Source: Massilibacillus massiliensis (GTDB taxonomy: Bacteria; Bacillota; Negativicutes; FLKF01). From it: a stretch of DNA of 64,000 bases. Of this stretch, positions 17,983-26,780 are shown piece after piece (position 1 is the stretch's first letter; each line of letters begins with the position of its first letter). Under the pieces are notes generated by a model that worked only from the letters and a program-made list of their open reading frames with translations, ran no database searches and had not been told where the DNA came from. Position numbers and translations under genes: made by a program. The DNA lies in the NCBI RefSeq assembly GCF_900086705.1, contig NZ_LT575483.1, forward strand, positions 2,077,894 to 2,141,893, given 5' to 3'.

Positions 17983-18381
17983 ATGTTTAGCAGCAAGAAA
18001 AAAACAAGTGGTTTAAGTACGAATGAGATTGAAACAATCATTGGAAAAAACACGAAATTTAAGGGTACGATTAGTGGAGAGGGCAATGTTCGTATTGATG
18101 GTGCATTAGATGGCGAAATTAGTTCTACTGGTGATATCGTGATTGGCGAACAAGGGAATGTTACCGCAACGATAAAAGCAAATAATGTGTTGATATCTGG
18201 AACAGTTAAGGGCAATATTCATGTAAATAGTAAGCTTGAAATTACAGCTACAGGTAATTTATTTGGTGATGTAAGAGCTTCTGTATTAAGTATCGCTGAA
18301 GGGGCTGCTTTTAAAGGAAGCAGTAACATGGAAGCTTCTGAAGTTGCAGTGAAAGAGGAAAAGCTGGCAAAAGCAAAGTAA
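17983..18381 (+). CDS. Bactofilin
   Basis: Polymer-forming beta-helical cytoskeletal protein of 132 residues. A short disordered N-terminus (MFSSKKKTSGLSTNEIETII) precedes the repeated beta-helix core (about 22-115), where IDGALDGEI, VLISGTVKGNIHV and LEITATGNLFGDV are the spaced hydrophobic-glycine repeats of the family. The tail is lysine- and glutamate-rich. It lies just after an M23 peptidase and before a strong terminator. Bactofilins are known to organise M23 enzymes in Helicobacter and some alphaproteobacteria. Confidence 0.92.
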   Translation: MFSSKKKTSGLSTNEIETIIGKNTKFKGTISGEGNVRIDGALDGEISSTGDIVIGEQGNVTATIKANNVLISGTVKGNIHVNSKLEITATGNLFGDVRASVLSIAEGAAFKGSSNMEASEVAVKEEKLAKAK

Positions 18382-18465
18382 GAATTTAAGTGTCATAATT
18401 TCTCATAAAAAAATACAGAATTGAAAGCGTGTTTCATATTCTGTAAAGAATATTTTATACAATCT

Positions 18466-18512
18466 AAAAAGAAAGTATAGTACAGTGAAGTTTTGTACTA
18501 TACTTTCTTTTT
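18466..18512. terminator. bidirectional terminator between bactofilin and yyaC
   Basis: Perfect 18-base arms beginning AAAAAGAAAGTATAGTAC give T-runs in both directions between the two converging genes. Confidence 0.92.
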
Positions 18513-18517
18513 GCTTT

Positions 18518-19108
18518 TTAAAGAGAGGCATTCATCGTAGGTAAGGTTGAATGACGTAAAGCGAAAGAGATTGATTTTGCGATTGTATCGGCCATGGTCA
18601 TAACCAAATTAAGGCGTGTACTTTGCAAAACTAAGTGCTCCATGAAACCACTGACATTTACGATTCCAGTTATGTAAGCATCGCCCACAGGAGGTAAATC
18701 CTTTTTAACAGCAGCGCCGGGTTTTACTGAGCCGAGTCCAAGCGATAGATAGCCAACGTTTTCTATTTTACCAAGACAAGCATCAATTGCAATGATAAAG
18801 GGGTTTTGATATTGTTCATTGATGATATTCATATAATGAATCAGATTTGTTGCATGGACAGGTTCTTCTAGTGTACCAAATATAGGGGAAGCAACTTGTA
18901 AACTCTTTAATTTCGTGCCGGTTAGTGGGCCAAGCGCATCTCCTGTAGAACGGTCTGTACCTATACAGACAAATACGATATCTTGGTTTGTTTTCTGTGC
19001 CTCATATAAAAGGGTTTGTATCTTGGTTGCAAAGTCGAAAATTATGGTAGGGGTATGAACTGAAAATTTTGATTCTACTTTTTTAGGTTTAAAAATATTT
19101 GTTAGCAT
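18518..19108 (-). CDS. yyaC: YyaC-like putative spore protease (DUF1256)
   Basis: A 196-residue member of the YyaC family, related to the germination protease Gpr fold and conserved in endospore formers. The segments VFVCIGTDRSTGDALGPLTG and FIIAIDACLGKIENVGY are family hallmarks. AGGAG lies 7 bases before the ATG on the minus strand. In Bacillus the gene sits beside spo0J on the same arm, so its place here, a few kilobases after parB, is ancestral. Its presence suggests a sporulating ancestor or host, but does not prove sporulation. Confidence 0.88.
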   Translation of the reverse strand: MLTNIFKPKKVESKFSVHTPTIIFDFATKIQTLLYEAQKTNQDIVFVCIGTDRSTGDALGPLTGTKLKSLQVASPIFGTLEEPVHATNLIHYMNIINEQYQNPFIIAIDACLGKIENVGYLSLGLGSVKPGAAVKKDLPPVGDAYITGIVNVSGFMEHLVLQSTRLNLVMTMADTIAKSISFALRHSTLPTMNASL

Positions 19109-19877
19109 AGTGCACTCCTGTTATTTATTTGAACATTATCATTATGTCCGGAGACACTACTTCTTTATACAGAAAATATCTAGGAACGTAATTTTTATAA
19201 TATTTTTATAATTTATACATTGCAAACAAGAATAATACAAAGTAAAAAGCAAAAAAAATTAAAAAATAAAAATATATAATGTATCCTTGTATACCGCAAA
19301 ACAATGCAGTACAAAATTTTGCGAAATAAATTTTAGTGTATGTGTAAATGGTAGGAATTATACTCATTAAAAAGGGTTACTTAACATTATTAACATAATT
19401 CTTGCTGTGTATAATAAAACAATTAGTGAATATTTATACAATAAAAAACGTTTATATTACAGAAAATTAACGATAATAAGCATTATTATGCAACTTTATT
19501 TTAAATATGCATATTGACAGTATAAGGTTTCGTTTTTATAATGAATATACATTACATGCATATAATATTGACAGTGAACAAATGTATATTAGTAATGGAA
19601 AGAGTATAACGATATGCCTTGTAATATCGTCCAGTTCAATCTAATTTCAATAATAAATAATGGCGTTTATTTATTGATTTTATATTAATTTGGTTTATAA
19701 ATTGGCCATGCGACAGTGAAGAGGAGAAAAGTAGCTGGAGCAAGGTTTTTTTATTGAAATAGATTGCATGTAATGAAGACAAAACATAAAAATCATGAGT
19801 ATGTGAGTATTCTTAAATTTAAGAGTGCTTAGATAGATTGATTTTTAAATTTGTGTATCTGATATGGGGGAGAGAAT
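19109..19877. other. long AT-rich intergenic region before the glutamate synthase operon
   Basis: This 769-base stretch has no credible gene: short frames lack ribosome sites. It contains the promoter at 19514, and a near-duplicate of its upstream part (TGCATAT...ATTGACAGT) about 50 bases later at 19557-19576, pointing to tandem promoters or a duplicated control site. Its length suggests regulation of the nitrogen-assimilation operon. Confidence 0.5.
19514..19542 (+). promoter_or_regulatory. consensus promoter upstream of the glutamate synthase operon
   Basis: TTGACA, a 17-base spacer and TATAAT: a perfect sigma-A promoter. It would leave a leader of about 330 bases before the first gene. 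Confidence 0.65.
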
Positions 19878-20984
19878 ATGTGTAGGATTGGATCAATAAA
19901 GAGTAAAGTACCGGTTCATCCATCAAAAGCTTTGCATTTGATGTTGCCGCAGCAAGAAGGCCATGATAACTCTGGTTTTGCTATGGTTATGCAGGATTTG
20001 TATGGAGTTTTCACTGAGTATAAAGATAAACCATTATTATCTTTGGCATGTACACAACGCGGCGCCCAGCTGGTAGAAGATTATATGGACAGTCATAACT
20101 TTGTTCAACTGGCAGAATGGATTCCAAAGCCCAATAAACAACCGGGGTTAGATATAAAAGCGATGCCTTACTATATTTTCCGTAACTATGATTATCCAGA
20201 ACAATATCATGATAAATCTCAAGCAGAGCGTGAAGAACTTATGCTGGATACGCGGCTCGCGCTTCGCAGTATATTAGAGGAAGAGGCAGAAGGGTATGTA
20301 TATTCTTTCTGGCCAGATGTTTTGACCTTAAAAGAAATTGGTGATCCACGGGATATTGCCACTTATTTTAGATTATGGGATGACAGTGGAATGTTGATGG
20401 CCAAAAGTATCATCACGCAATGTCGTCAAAATACAAACTATGATATTGTACGTTACGCCGCACATCCGTTTTTTATTCAAGGCTATACATTATGTGCGAA
20501 TGGTGAAAATACATTCTATACAAAGAATATGGAATATCAGAAATCTTTGCATCGTGGGTATATTGGTTTTGAGTCGGATTCACAGAATTTCATTTATACA
20601 TTGCATTATGTACTTCGCCAATTAAAATGGCCGATTCAATATTATAAGCATGTGATTACGCCACTGACATTTGCTGAAGCTGAGGAGCGGCAGGATAAGA
20701 AAGTACTGAGTGTCATTCGACAATCTTTAGGTCATTTAGAAATCAACGGGCCGAATACAATCATTGCATTATTGCCGAGTGGTGATATGATGACCTGCTG
20801 TGATTCGAAGAAACTTCGTCCGGTTGTTGTTGGCGGAGATGATACAACAATTGCAATTGCATCTGAAGTTTGTGGTTTAAATGCAATTTTACCAAATCGT
20901 GATATGGCAAAAGACATTTATCCAAATGAACGTGAGGTCGTTTTGATTAATAATGAATTGGAGGTGCAAAGATGGAAGCAGTAA
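19878..20984 (+). CDS. Glutamate synthase glutaminase (class II amidotransferase) subunit
   Basis: This 368-residue protein is the N-terminal-nucleophile amidotransferase part of glutamate synthase, which frees ammonia from glutamine. MCRIG places the catalytic cysteine at residue 2 after Met removal, and QQEGHDNSGFAMVMQD matches the class II fold. Further conserved parts are the RYAAHPFFIQGYTLCANGENTF stretch, with the HNGE-like region. In canonical GltB this domain is fused to the synthase domain; here it is separate, as in GlxB-type and archaeal-type enzymes. It overlaps the next gene by 13 bases. Confidence 0.85.
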   Translation: MCRIGSIKSKVPVHPSKALHLMLPQQEGHDNSGFAMVMQDLYGVFTEYKDKPLLSLACTQRGAQLVEDYMDSHNFVQLAEWIPKPNKQPGLDIKAMPYYIFRNYDYPEQYHDKSQAEREELMLDTRLALRSILEEEAEGYVYSFWPDVLTLKEIGDPRDIATYFRLWDDSGMLMAKSIITQCRQNTNYDIVRYAAHPFFIQGYTLCANGENTFYTKNMEYQKSLHRGYIGFESDSQNFIYTLHYVLRQLKWPIQYYKHVITPLTFAEAEERQDKKVLSVIRQSLGHLEINGPNTIIALLPSGDMMTCCDSKKLRPVVVGGDDTTIAIASEVCGLNAILPNRDMAKDIYPNEREVVLINNELEVQRWKQ

Positions 20985-22603
20985 GAACGCAGGATGTTGG
21001 TGTAAATGACTTGAAATGGAAAATAGAATATTACGCCGAGCGCTGCACGATGTGCGGGAGTTGTATTGCAGCTTGTACGAAGAATGCAATTGAAGCTTGT
21101 ATGGCACGACGTTCTATTACTGTTTCTACTGCACATCAGCCAGAACCTTTGAAAGAGCATAAAGCGGTCCCTGTGATACGTCAAGTGGCGAGTATAGATA
21201 GTGCCTGTATTGGCTGTGGGATGTGTGAAAAGGTTTGTCCTAATCGGGCAATAAAACCGGTTCGCAATCCTGATAATCGTGTAAATTTGCTGGCACGCGA
21301 TCATGGGCCGATAAAACGCGGCGGACGTACGAACTTAAATGCACAACGTACGCTAGACCATATTATTGTTGGAAGAATATCGCAAATGACAGATCCAGCG
21401 CTTGATTCGGAACGTCATACTTTTGATATCCGGGCTCCATTCGGAAGAGTACTATTGCCTGGTGAATTGCCATTGGTATCAGAAAATGGTGAATTAAGAT
21501 TAACTGAAAAAACACCACCTGTGAATTGGATATATCCGTTGATTTTTAGTGATATGTCTATAGGGGCTTTATCAACAAGAGCATGGGAAGCGGTTTCTTT
21601 AGCGACAGCCTATCTGAATGAAAAACATCATTTGCCGATTCGTATGAGTTCCGGTGAAGGTGGGATGCCGGTAAAATTACTGGAATCAGAAAAATTAAAA
21701 TATATGATTTTGCAAATTGCTTCGGGACATTTCGGCTGGAATCGCATTATCAAGGCTATGCCAAGAATGAAAGTAGATCCGGCTGGTATTTTAATTAAAA
21801 TCGGGCAAGGGGCAAAACCTGGTGACGGCGGACTTTTACCAGCGGCAAAAGTTGCGGAACATGTGCAGGCAATTCGCGGTGTCCCAAAAGCGACTTTAAG
21901 CTCACCGCCGAATCATCAAGGTTTATATTCTATTGAGGAATCCGTACAAAAAATGCATTTATCTTTAAATGCCGCATTTGGTTTTAGAGTTCCTGTAGCG
22001 ATTAAATGCGCGGCCTCGGCCACTTCGGTATCCGTATATAATAATTTGCTTCGTGATCCATATAAAATTTGCGGCGGATTCTTTATTGATGGTATTCAAG
22101 GTGGAACTGGTGCTGCGAATGAAGTTTCTTTGGATCATACAGGACATCCGGTCGTATCTAAATTACGTGAATGTTATTTAGCAGCTGTAAAGCAAGGTTT
22201 GCAAGGTCAGATTCCACTTTGGGCGGGCGGCGGTATTGGCTTAACTGGAAATGCAGCAGCGGATGCATTTAAAATGATTTGTTTAGGAGCAAATGGTGTT
22301 TTTGTAGGAAAAATTTTAATACAATTACTTGGCTGTGTTGGGAATGAGAATGGGCGTTGTAATGCTTGTTCTACAGGAAAATGTCCAACGGGGATTTGCA
22401 CGCAGGATCCTCGTTTAGTAAAGCGGTTGGATATTGATAGAGGTGCGCAAAATATTGTTGACTATGTATTGGCATTAGATAATGAAATGCGAAAATTGAT
22501 GGCACCAATTGGAAATAGTTCGCTTCCGGTAGGACGTTCTGATGCTCTAGTGACGACAGATAAGGCAATTGCCGATAAACTTGGAATACAATATGTATGT
22601 TAG
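20972..22603 (+). CDS. Glutamate synthase FMN/synthase subunit with two 4Fe-4S motifs
   Basis: The 543-residue catalytic subunit reduces 2-oxoglutarate plus ammonia to glutamate. An N-terminal ferredoxin-like module (about 20-90) has CTMCGSCIAACTKNAI and CIGCGMCEKVCPNRAI. The FMN-binding TIM barrel follows (about 140-510), with MSSGEGGMPVKL, KIGQGAKPGDGG, PPNHQGLYSIEE and DGIQGGTGAA, all glutamate synthase signatures. CNACSTGKCPTGICTQDP near the C-terminus supplies further cluster cysteines. This is the archaeal-type synthase core with its own ferredoxin domain, fed by the subunits encoded on either side. Confidence 0.92.
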   Translation: MEAVRTQDVGVNDLKWKIEYYAERCTMCGSCIAACTKNAIEACMARRSITVSTAHQPEPLKEHKAVPVIRQVASIDSACIGCGMCEKVCPNRAIKPVRNPDNRVNLLARDHGPIKRGGRTNLNAQRTLDHIIVGRISQMTDPALDSERHTFDIRAPFGRVLLPGELPLVSENGELRLTEKTPPVNWIYPLIFSDMSIGALSTRAWEAVSLATAYLNEKHHLPIRMSSGEGGMPVKLLESEKLKYMILQIASGHFGWNRIIKAMPRMKVDPAGILIKIGQGAKPGDGGLLPAAKVAEHVQAIRGVPKATLSSPPNHQGLYSIEESVQKMHLSLNAAFGFRVPVAIKCAASATSVSVYNNLLRDPYKICGGFFIDGIQGGTGAANEVSLDHTGHPVVSKLRECYLAAVKQGLQGQIPLWAGGGIGLTGNAAADAFKMICLGANGVFVGKILIQLLGCVGNENGRCNACSTGKCPTGICTQDPRLVKRLDIDRGAQNIVDYVLALDNEMRKLMAPIGNSSLPVGRSDALVTTDKAIADKLGIQYVC

Positions 22604-22615
22604 GAGGGAAGCTGT

Positions 22616-24946
22616 GTGTTTAAGATTAATACATTAGAAGGACATAATCGAATGTCAACGCAAGATCTGCTTATGACGATTAGTGAAGCGTTGGCCAATG
22701 GGGAAACAGAGTTTGATATCATGGCTTCTGGACAACATGATATTGGTGGACCATTATGGCACCCAGAAGGAAAAAAATTAACCTTCCGTGTAACTAATGC
22801 TGGACAGCGCGTTGGTTCTATGTGTCTTGAAAATACAGAAATTATTGTTGATGGGTCAGCCTCTGCTGATGTGGGATGGCTGAATGCCGGTGGTAAAATT
22901 GTTGTAAAGGGAGATGCCGGCGATACAGCAGGGCATTGTGCCGCAGCCGGGAAAATTTACATTGGCGGCCGTGCGGGAACGCGTTCAGGCTCATTAATGA
23001 AACATGATCCGCTGTATGATGCGCCTGAAATGTGGATTCTAAAAAATGTCGGCAGTTTCTCCTTTGAATTTATGGGTGGCGGTAAGGCTGTGGTTTGTGG
23101 ATATGACAGTGAGGCGTTTGAATCGGTATTGGGAGACCGGGCTTGTGTAGGAATGGTAGGCGGTGTGCTTTATTTTCGAGGCAAAGCAGCAGGATTTTCT
23201 ACAACGGAGCTTAAAATCACTGCGCTTGAAGCGGAAGATATTGCTTATTTAGCGGGAAATATGGACGATTTTTTGCAGTCAATTGATAAACCGGAACTTT
23301 ATGATGCGCTTACAAATTGGAGTGATTGGCATAAATTAAGACCGCTTACGTTTGAAGAACGGGTGCCAAATGCTGCAAGTAATATAAAAGATTTTCGTAC
23401 GAAAGAATGGATCGAGGGCGGCATTTTCAGTGATGTTTGTATGGATGATTTTGTGGTAAACAGCACGGTTATGACTGGACTTTATCGTCAGCGTGTCCCA
23501 GCTTGGGAAAATGCAAAATATGCAGCGCCTTGTGAATTTAATTGTCCCGCATCTATTCCGACACAAAGGCGGTACAATTTATTGCGTGAAGGAAAATTTA
23601 AAGAAGCGTATGAGCTAGTCCTTGACTATACACCGTTTCCGGGCTCAGTGTGCGGCAGTGTTTGTCCAAATCTTTGTATGGAAGATTGTACGCGCGGAAC
23701 AATTGATGAATCTGCGCAGATCGGAAAGTTAGGACTTTATTCTGTTGATACGACAGTGGAAATGCCGAGTTTTAAAACAGGTAAGAAAGTCGCTGTGCTT
23801 GGCGGGGGCGTCGCAGGACTTAACGCAGCGTGGCAGTTGGCAAGAAGGGGTCATGATGTAACGGTTTATGAAGAAGATGCAAAAATGGGTGGAAAGTTGG
23901 AGCAAGTAATTCCTCGTTCTCGTCTGCCACAAGAAATTTTGCAGAAAGAATTAAAGCGCATAGAGGATATCGGCGTTCAGTTTATCAATAACTATAAAGT
24001 TACTGCAGAGAAATTTGTGCAGATAAAGGCTTCTTATGATGCGGTGATTGTAGCTACCGGCGGTCATAATCCAACTGTATTTCCATGGCCGGGAAAAGAA
24101 AAAATTGTAAAGGGCTTGCATTTTTTAAAGGCGATCAACAAAGGGCAAAATCCTAAAGTCGGCAAACATGTTATTGTAATTGGCTGTGGTAATTCAGGGA
24201 TGGATGCAGCATTGGGAGCGTATCAAATGGGTGCTGAAACAGTAACTTGTATTGATGTACAAAAACCTGCTGCTTTTGCTAAAGAGATTGCACATGTGAA
24301 AGCGTTAGGCGGAAAATTAGTTTGGCCTGTTATGACGAAAGAAGTAACTGACGACGGGCTTATCACCAGCGACGGGCAGCTTATCCCTGGAGATATGGTA
24401 ATTATTACAGTTGGTGAAACACCCGAACTCGAGTATTTACCGGAGGGTATAGAAAAATTTCGTGCATGGCTGGTGGCGAAAGCGGATAAAAGCATCATGC
24501 AGGGGGTGTTTGCAGCAGGTGATGTAATAAAACCAGGGCGTCTTGTTGATGCAATTGGTGCCGGAACGAAGGCTGCCCATGCAGTGGATTTGTATGTGCG
24601 TAATCTGCCGTATGAATCGATGGCTGAGAAAACAATGATTCCGTCAAAGCAAATAAGTAAAGCTTATTTTTCGAAATGCCATAGTTGTGATCTGCCAGCG
24701 GCAAATAAGGATCATAATCGCTGTATTAGCTGCGGTACATGTCGTGATTGTCAAATGTGCCTAAAATCCTGCCCGGAGAAGGCAATTACAAGAGTTTATT
24801 CAGAAGAGGGTACATTTGAATATGAATCTAATAGTGAGAAATGTATCGGTTGTGGTATCTGTGCAGGTGTTTGTCCATGTGGAATATGGACGATGAGCGC
24901 GAATTCGGAGAAAATCAATATGTATAGAACGTACAATAAAAATTAA
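22616..24946 (+). CDS. GXGXG-GltD-ferredoxin fusion subunit of glutamate synthase
   Basis: A 776-residue fusion. Residues about 40-210 are the GXGXG beta-helix normally found at the C-terminus of GltB (VDGSASADVGWLNAGGKIV). Residues about 300-690 form a GltD-like NAD(P)H oxidoreductase: an N-terminal Fe-S region with CEFNCPASIPTQRR and VCGSVCPNLCMEDCTRG, an FAD Rossmann motif VAVLGGGVAGLNAAW near 391 and an NAD(P) motif VIVIGCGNSGMDAA near 518. The C-terminus adds a ferredoxin domain from about residue 702 (CISCGTCRDCQMCLKSCPEKA, CIGCGICAGVCPCG). It uses a GTG start behind AGGAGGG. The three genes together make one glutamate synthase with an unusual division of domains. Confidence 0.9.
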   Translation: MFKINTLEGHNRMSTQDLLMTISEALANGETEFDIMASGQHDIGGPLWHPEGKKLTFRVTNAGQRVGSMCLENTEIIVDGSASADVGWLNAGGKIVVKGDAGDTAGHCAAAGKIYIGGRAGTRSGSLMKHDPLYDAPEMWILKNVGSFSFEFMGGGKAVVCGYDSEAFESVLGDRACVGMVGGVLYFRGKAAGFSTTELKITALEAEDIAYLAGNMDDFLQSIDKPELYDALTNWSDWHKLRPLTFEERVPNAASNIKDFRTKEWIEGGIFSDVCMDDFVVNSTVMTGLYRQRVPAWENAKYAAPCEFNCPASIPTQRRYNLLREGKFKEAYELVLDYTPFPGSVCGSVCPNLCMEDCTRGTIDESAQIGKLGLYSVDTTVEMPSFKTGKKVAVLGGGVAGLNAAWQLARRGHDVTVYEEDAKMGGKLEQVIPRSRLPQEILQKELKRIEDIGVQFINNYKVTAEKFVQIKASYDAVIVATGGHNPTVFPWPGKEKIVKGLHFLKAINKGQNPKVGKHVIVIGCGNSGMDAALGAYQMGAETVTCIDVQKPAAFAKEIAHVKALGGKLVWPVMTKEVTDDGLITSDGQLIPGDMVIITVGETPELEYLPEGIEKFRAWLVAKADKSIMQGVFAAGDVIKPGRLVDAIGAGTKAAHAVDLYVRNLPYESMAEKTMIPSKQISKAYFSKCHSCDLPAANKDHNRCISCGTCRDCQMCLKSCPEKAITRVYSEEGTFEYESNSEKCIGCGICAGVCPCGIWTMSANSEKINMYRTYNKN

Positions 24947-24965
24947 TTTTATTCAGAAAAGCGAT

Positions 24966-25020
24966 AAGAAAACATCGAATTTCGTCAAAGGCATGAGATG
25001 AAATTCGATGTTTTCTTTTT
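24966..25020 (+). terminator. terminator of the glutamate synthase operon
   Basis: Perfect 18-base arms (AAGAAAACATCGAATTTC and complement) followed by CTTTTT. Confidence 0.92.
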
Positions 25021-25117
25021 ATTAATAAAGAGAAAATGGGGTAAAATAAATAGAGGAAAACATAAAATAAAAAAACAAATGTATCTAGGTGTAGAACACA
25101 TAATAAATAAAAAGTTA

Positions 25118-25146
25118 TTGACGATGTAAACAATGTAAACTATAAT
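25118..25146 (+). promoter_or_regulatory. promoter of first livK
   Basis: TTGACG, 17-base spacer, TATAAT, 63 bases before the livK start. The spacer contains the direct repeat ATGTAAAC(A)ATGTAAAC, a possible regulator site. Confidence 0.7.
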
Positions 25147-25208
25147 ACATTTATGGCTTATGAATGAGGACGTAACTCGTATACTGGTTAATAACTGGAG
25201 GGATAAAA

Positions 25209-26390
25209 ATGAATATGAAAAAAAAGGTGATGACTGTAGCGAGTATGGCTATAGGCATGACGATGATGGGAGCAGTATTTGCTGGTTGTGGCGGTAATGA
25301 TGCAGCAAATAGTAATGAGATCAAAATTGGTGCAAATTTTGAGTTGACCGGCGGTGTTGCCAATTATGGTACGCAAGCGTTAAATGGTATCAAATTAGCA
25401 ATTAAACAAGTCAACGATGCTGGTGGTATTAATGGCAAGAAAATAAATCTCATTGTTGCAGACAATAAGTCTGAAGCATCTGAAGCGGCAAATGCAACGA
25501 CAAAGCTAATCTCTAATGATAAGGTTAAGGTTATTCTTGGGCCGGCAACAACTTCTAATATGTTAGCGACAACGCAAATTGCAACGGACAATAAGATACC
25601 GGTGATCGCTCCAACTGGAACCAATCCTAAAATTACGGTAGATAATGGTCAAGTGAAACCATTTATTTTCCGCAGTTGTTTCATTGATCCGTTACAAGGT
25701 GAAGTTATGGCAAACTTCGCGGCAAAGACTTTACAGGCTAAAACAGCAGCCATTTATGTAGATTCAAGTTCTGACTACTCTAAGAGTTTAGCAGAGGTAT
25801 TTACTAAACAATTCGAGGCAAATGGCGGAAAAGTTCTAGTTCAAGAAGCATTTTTACAAAAAGATCAAGATTTTAAATCAACACTTACAAAAATCAAAGC
25901 TGCAAATCCAGAAATTATATTTATTCCTGCTTACTATGAAGAAGTTGGAAAGATTGTAAAGCAAGCACGTGAACTTGGTATTACAATTCCTCTGTTAGGC
26001 ACAGATGGCTGGGATGATGCAAAGTTGACGGAGATCGCTGGAACAGCTCCACTCAATAATACATTCTTTAGCTCACACTATTCTGTACAAGATAGTGATG
26101 AGAATGTAAAAAAATTCATTGAAGCGTATAAAGCCGAATATAATCAGGAACCAAGTGTATTTGCAGCGTTAGGTTATGATGCTGGCATTATGCTGATTGA
26201 TGCGATCAAACGGGCAGGCTCAGATGATCCAGAGAAAATCCGCCAAGCCTTAGAAGAAACAAAAGATTTGCAAGTGGGAACAGGGATTATTACAATTGAT
26301 AAAAATCATGATCCAATTAAATCGGCCGTTGTACTTGAGATGAAAGACGGTCAAAAAATGTTCAAGCAAAAAATTAATCCGGAAAAATGA
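25209..26390 (+). CDS. livK: Branched-chain amino-acid ABC transporter binding lipoprotein (copy 1)
   Basis: A 393-residue substrate-binding protein of the Leu/Ile/Val-binding type. A lipoprotein signal peptide ends in the lipobox VFAGCGG, so it should be membrane-tethered. The mature part opens with IKIGANFELTGGVANYG, the usual start of the periplasmic binding fold, and has LPLVAD-like, FRSCFIDPLQGEVMANF and LGTDGWDDAKL blocks. It is about two-thirds conserved with the copy at 26781. It is followed by its own terminator, so it can be expressed apart from the permease genes. Confidence 0.92.
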   Translation: MNMKKKVMTVASMAIGMTMMGAVFAGCGGNDAANSNEIKIGANFELTGGVANYGTQALNGIKLAIKQVNDAGGINGKKINLIVADNKSEASEAANATTKLISNDKVKVILGPATTSNMLATTQIATDNKIPVIAPTGTNPKITVDNGQVKPFIFRSCFIDPLQGEVMANFAAKTLQAKTAAIYVDSSSDYSKSLAEVFTKQFEANGGKVLVQEAFLQKDQDFKSTLTKIKAANPEIIFIPAYYEEVGKIVKQARELGITIPLLGTDGWDDAKLTEIAGTAPLNNTFFSSHYSVQDSDENVKKFIEAYKAEYNQEPSVFAALGYDAGIMLIDAIKRAGSDDPEKIRQALEETKDLQVGTGIITIDKNHDPIKSAVVLEMKDGQKMFKQKINPEK

Positions 26391-26420
26391 TGGTTATTAT
26401 ACAAAATCTGTTTTGACCTT

Positions 26421-26464
26421 AAATACAGGAGTGAAGCGAGAATACGCTTTGCTCCTGTATTTGT
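26421..26464 (+). terminator. terminator after first livK
   Basis: AAATACAGGAG and CTCCTGTATTT arms with extra CG pairs inside the loop, followed by TTGTTTT. Confidence 0.85.
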
Positions 26465-26780
26465 TTTAGCCATTAAAAATATAAATTATATTTTTAATTT
26501 GCATGCAAGAACAATAGTTTACAAACAAGAAACAAAGCATATAAATTCATGGATGAATACTCGTTGAATAATCTAATGTACTTTCAGAAAGAACAAAATT
26601 GGATAATGTATTACATTTATAGTATTGACAATAAAAATGAGTAACTTTACAATTAAAGGCATTGGGAATGAATCAAAAGAGAGCATCTTTTTAATTTGTT
26701 TCGACTAAGGACTGTTGAAGAAGTGATGGAGATTTATTAAACATGACTTTGGATGGGCAAAATCGCTGAGGGAGGTTATT
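26465..26780. other. intergenic region between the livK copies
   Basis: AT-rich, no credible gene. It contains a promoter at 26625-26653 and a GGGAGG ribosome site for the second livK. Confidence 0.5.
26625..26653 (+). promoter_or_regulatory. promoter of second livK
   Basis: TTGACA, 17-base spacer, TACAAT, giving a leader of about 120 bases. Confidence 0.65.
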
